Assembly (NCBI GenBank): GCA_964496595.1
Contig: CAZCAI010000118.1
Location: 1-16,416, forward strand
Length of the DNA stretch: 16,416 nt
Source of the DNA: JAAAOZ01 sp964496595
GTDB lineage: Bacteria > Chloroflexota > Anaerolineae > B4-G1 > SLSP01
Direction: 5' to 3'
The notes under the pieces are model-generated. The model worked only from the letters and a program-made list of their open reading frames with translations. It was not told the DNA's origin and made no database searches. A program made the translations under genes and the position numbers. Positions 16,115 to 16,416 of this stretch are shown here, piece by piece; position 1 is the stretch's first letter, and every line of letters starts with the position of its first letter.

Positions 16115-16291
16115 TGTTTTTCCTTTGGGAATTATGAATTATGAATTTTGAATTGCGAATTTGTTGCCGATTTAACCTTGCGAAGGTTGCGGTAGGTCGT
16201 CGTGATGCGATTATCTGCACATGCCTACATCATCTTGATAAGCGGAACCATCTTCAATCTTCGCAAGGGTGCGCTTGAATGACAAGAAAAG
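16115..16291. repeat. Repeat-rich leader upstream of purH
   Basis: The stretch from 16115 to 16416 holds no convincing gene. Next to purH lie A/T-rich words with one exact GAATTGCGAAT (16150-16160). Farther out are two copies of the TTGCGAAGG hairpin repeat in opposite orientation, at 16174-16191 and 16256-16270, matching the cluster at 5264-5485. Together they form an imperfect inverted repeat with a 64-nt interior. The purH promoter must lie here, but no strong -35/-10 pair stands out. Confidence 0.8.
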
Positions 16292-16319
16292 ACCGCCTCG
16301 CACACGAGCGCGAGGCGGT
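16282..16319 (-). terminator. Minus-strand intrinsic terminator of a gene beyond the right edge
   Basis: Perfect 10-bp stem, ACCGCCTCGC (16292-16301) with GCGAGGCGGT (16310-16319), 8-nt loop. Read on the minus strand it is followed by CTTTTCTTG. This indicates a leftward-transcribed gene ending near or beyond the right edge and separates it from purH. Confidence 0.75.
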
Positions 16320-16416
16320 GACCGAGCGAAAAAGTTCGCCGTTTCAGGTTAGGCTCATGTAGGAAATTGGGTGAAAGATTGCGGATGAATTTGGATCGAG
16401 GGGGCGAGGACTAAAG

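Noticed and set aside
16115..16291. ZTP (pfl) or other purine riboswitch before purH
   Set aside because: The conserved pfl sequence blocks are not recognisable on the minus strand; the structure present is explained by the TTGCGAAGG repeats.

Overview
This is a bacterial scaffold of moderately high G+C. Two runs of exactly 100 Ns (3331-3430 and 8821-8920) look like default scaffolding gaps, so this is probably a draft or metagenome assembly. Compact operons with strong GGAGG ribosome binding sites, unfused hisI and hisE, a CheA with its own receiver domain, and spacers full of short A/T-rich repeats suggest a member of the Chloroflexota (Anaerolineae-like). That placement is an inference from style, with no marker gene behind it.

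Left part (1-8112, + strand) is a chemosensory gene cluster. In order it holds the 3' part of a chemoreceptor with a long poly-HAMP array, a hybrid CheA kinase with a C-terminal receiver (interrupted by a gap), a stand-alone receiver protein, CheB, a small RsbT-like protein that has lost its ATP-binding residues, and a second stand-alone receiver. A strong intrinsic terminator ends it. There is no flagellar gene, CheW or CheR inside the window. The hybrid CheA with two receiver proteins resembles Pil-Chp/Pix-type systems more than the E. coli flagellar system. The RsbT-like pseudo-ATPase is the most unusual gene here.

Middle part (8168-12758, + strand) is a histidine biosynthesis cluster in the classical order hisB-hisH-hisA-hisF-hisI-hisE, covering most of the pathway from PR-ATP to imidazole-acetol phosphate (hisG, hisD and hisC are not in the window). 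A yefM-yoeB toxin-antitoxin module sits on the minus strand between hisI and hisE, and the tail of the toxin gene overlaps the tail of hisI by 7 bp. Its promoter carries two TGTACA boxes, the known YefM operator core.

Right part: after hisE comes a small terminator/promoter region and an abiEi-abiEii type IV toxin-antitoxin operon (12873-14500, + strand) with its own terminator. Then purH (14582-16114) lies on the minus strand, preceded by a repeat-rich leader and, near the right edge, a minus-strand terminator belonging to an unseen gene.

Almost every spacer is built from one of three short repeat families: GAATTGCGAAT words (seven exact copies, all intergenic), hairpins with the CCTTGCGAAGG core, and TTTG-rich words that form a 24-bp tandem array between hisB and hisH. 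In two places these repeats touch or supply the end of the preceding coding region (hisH, hisA).
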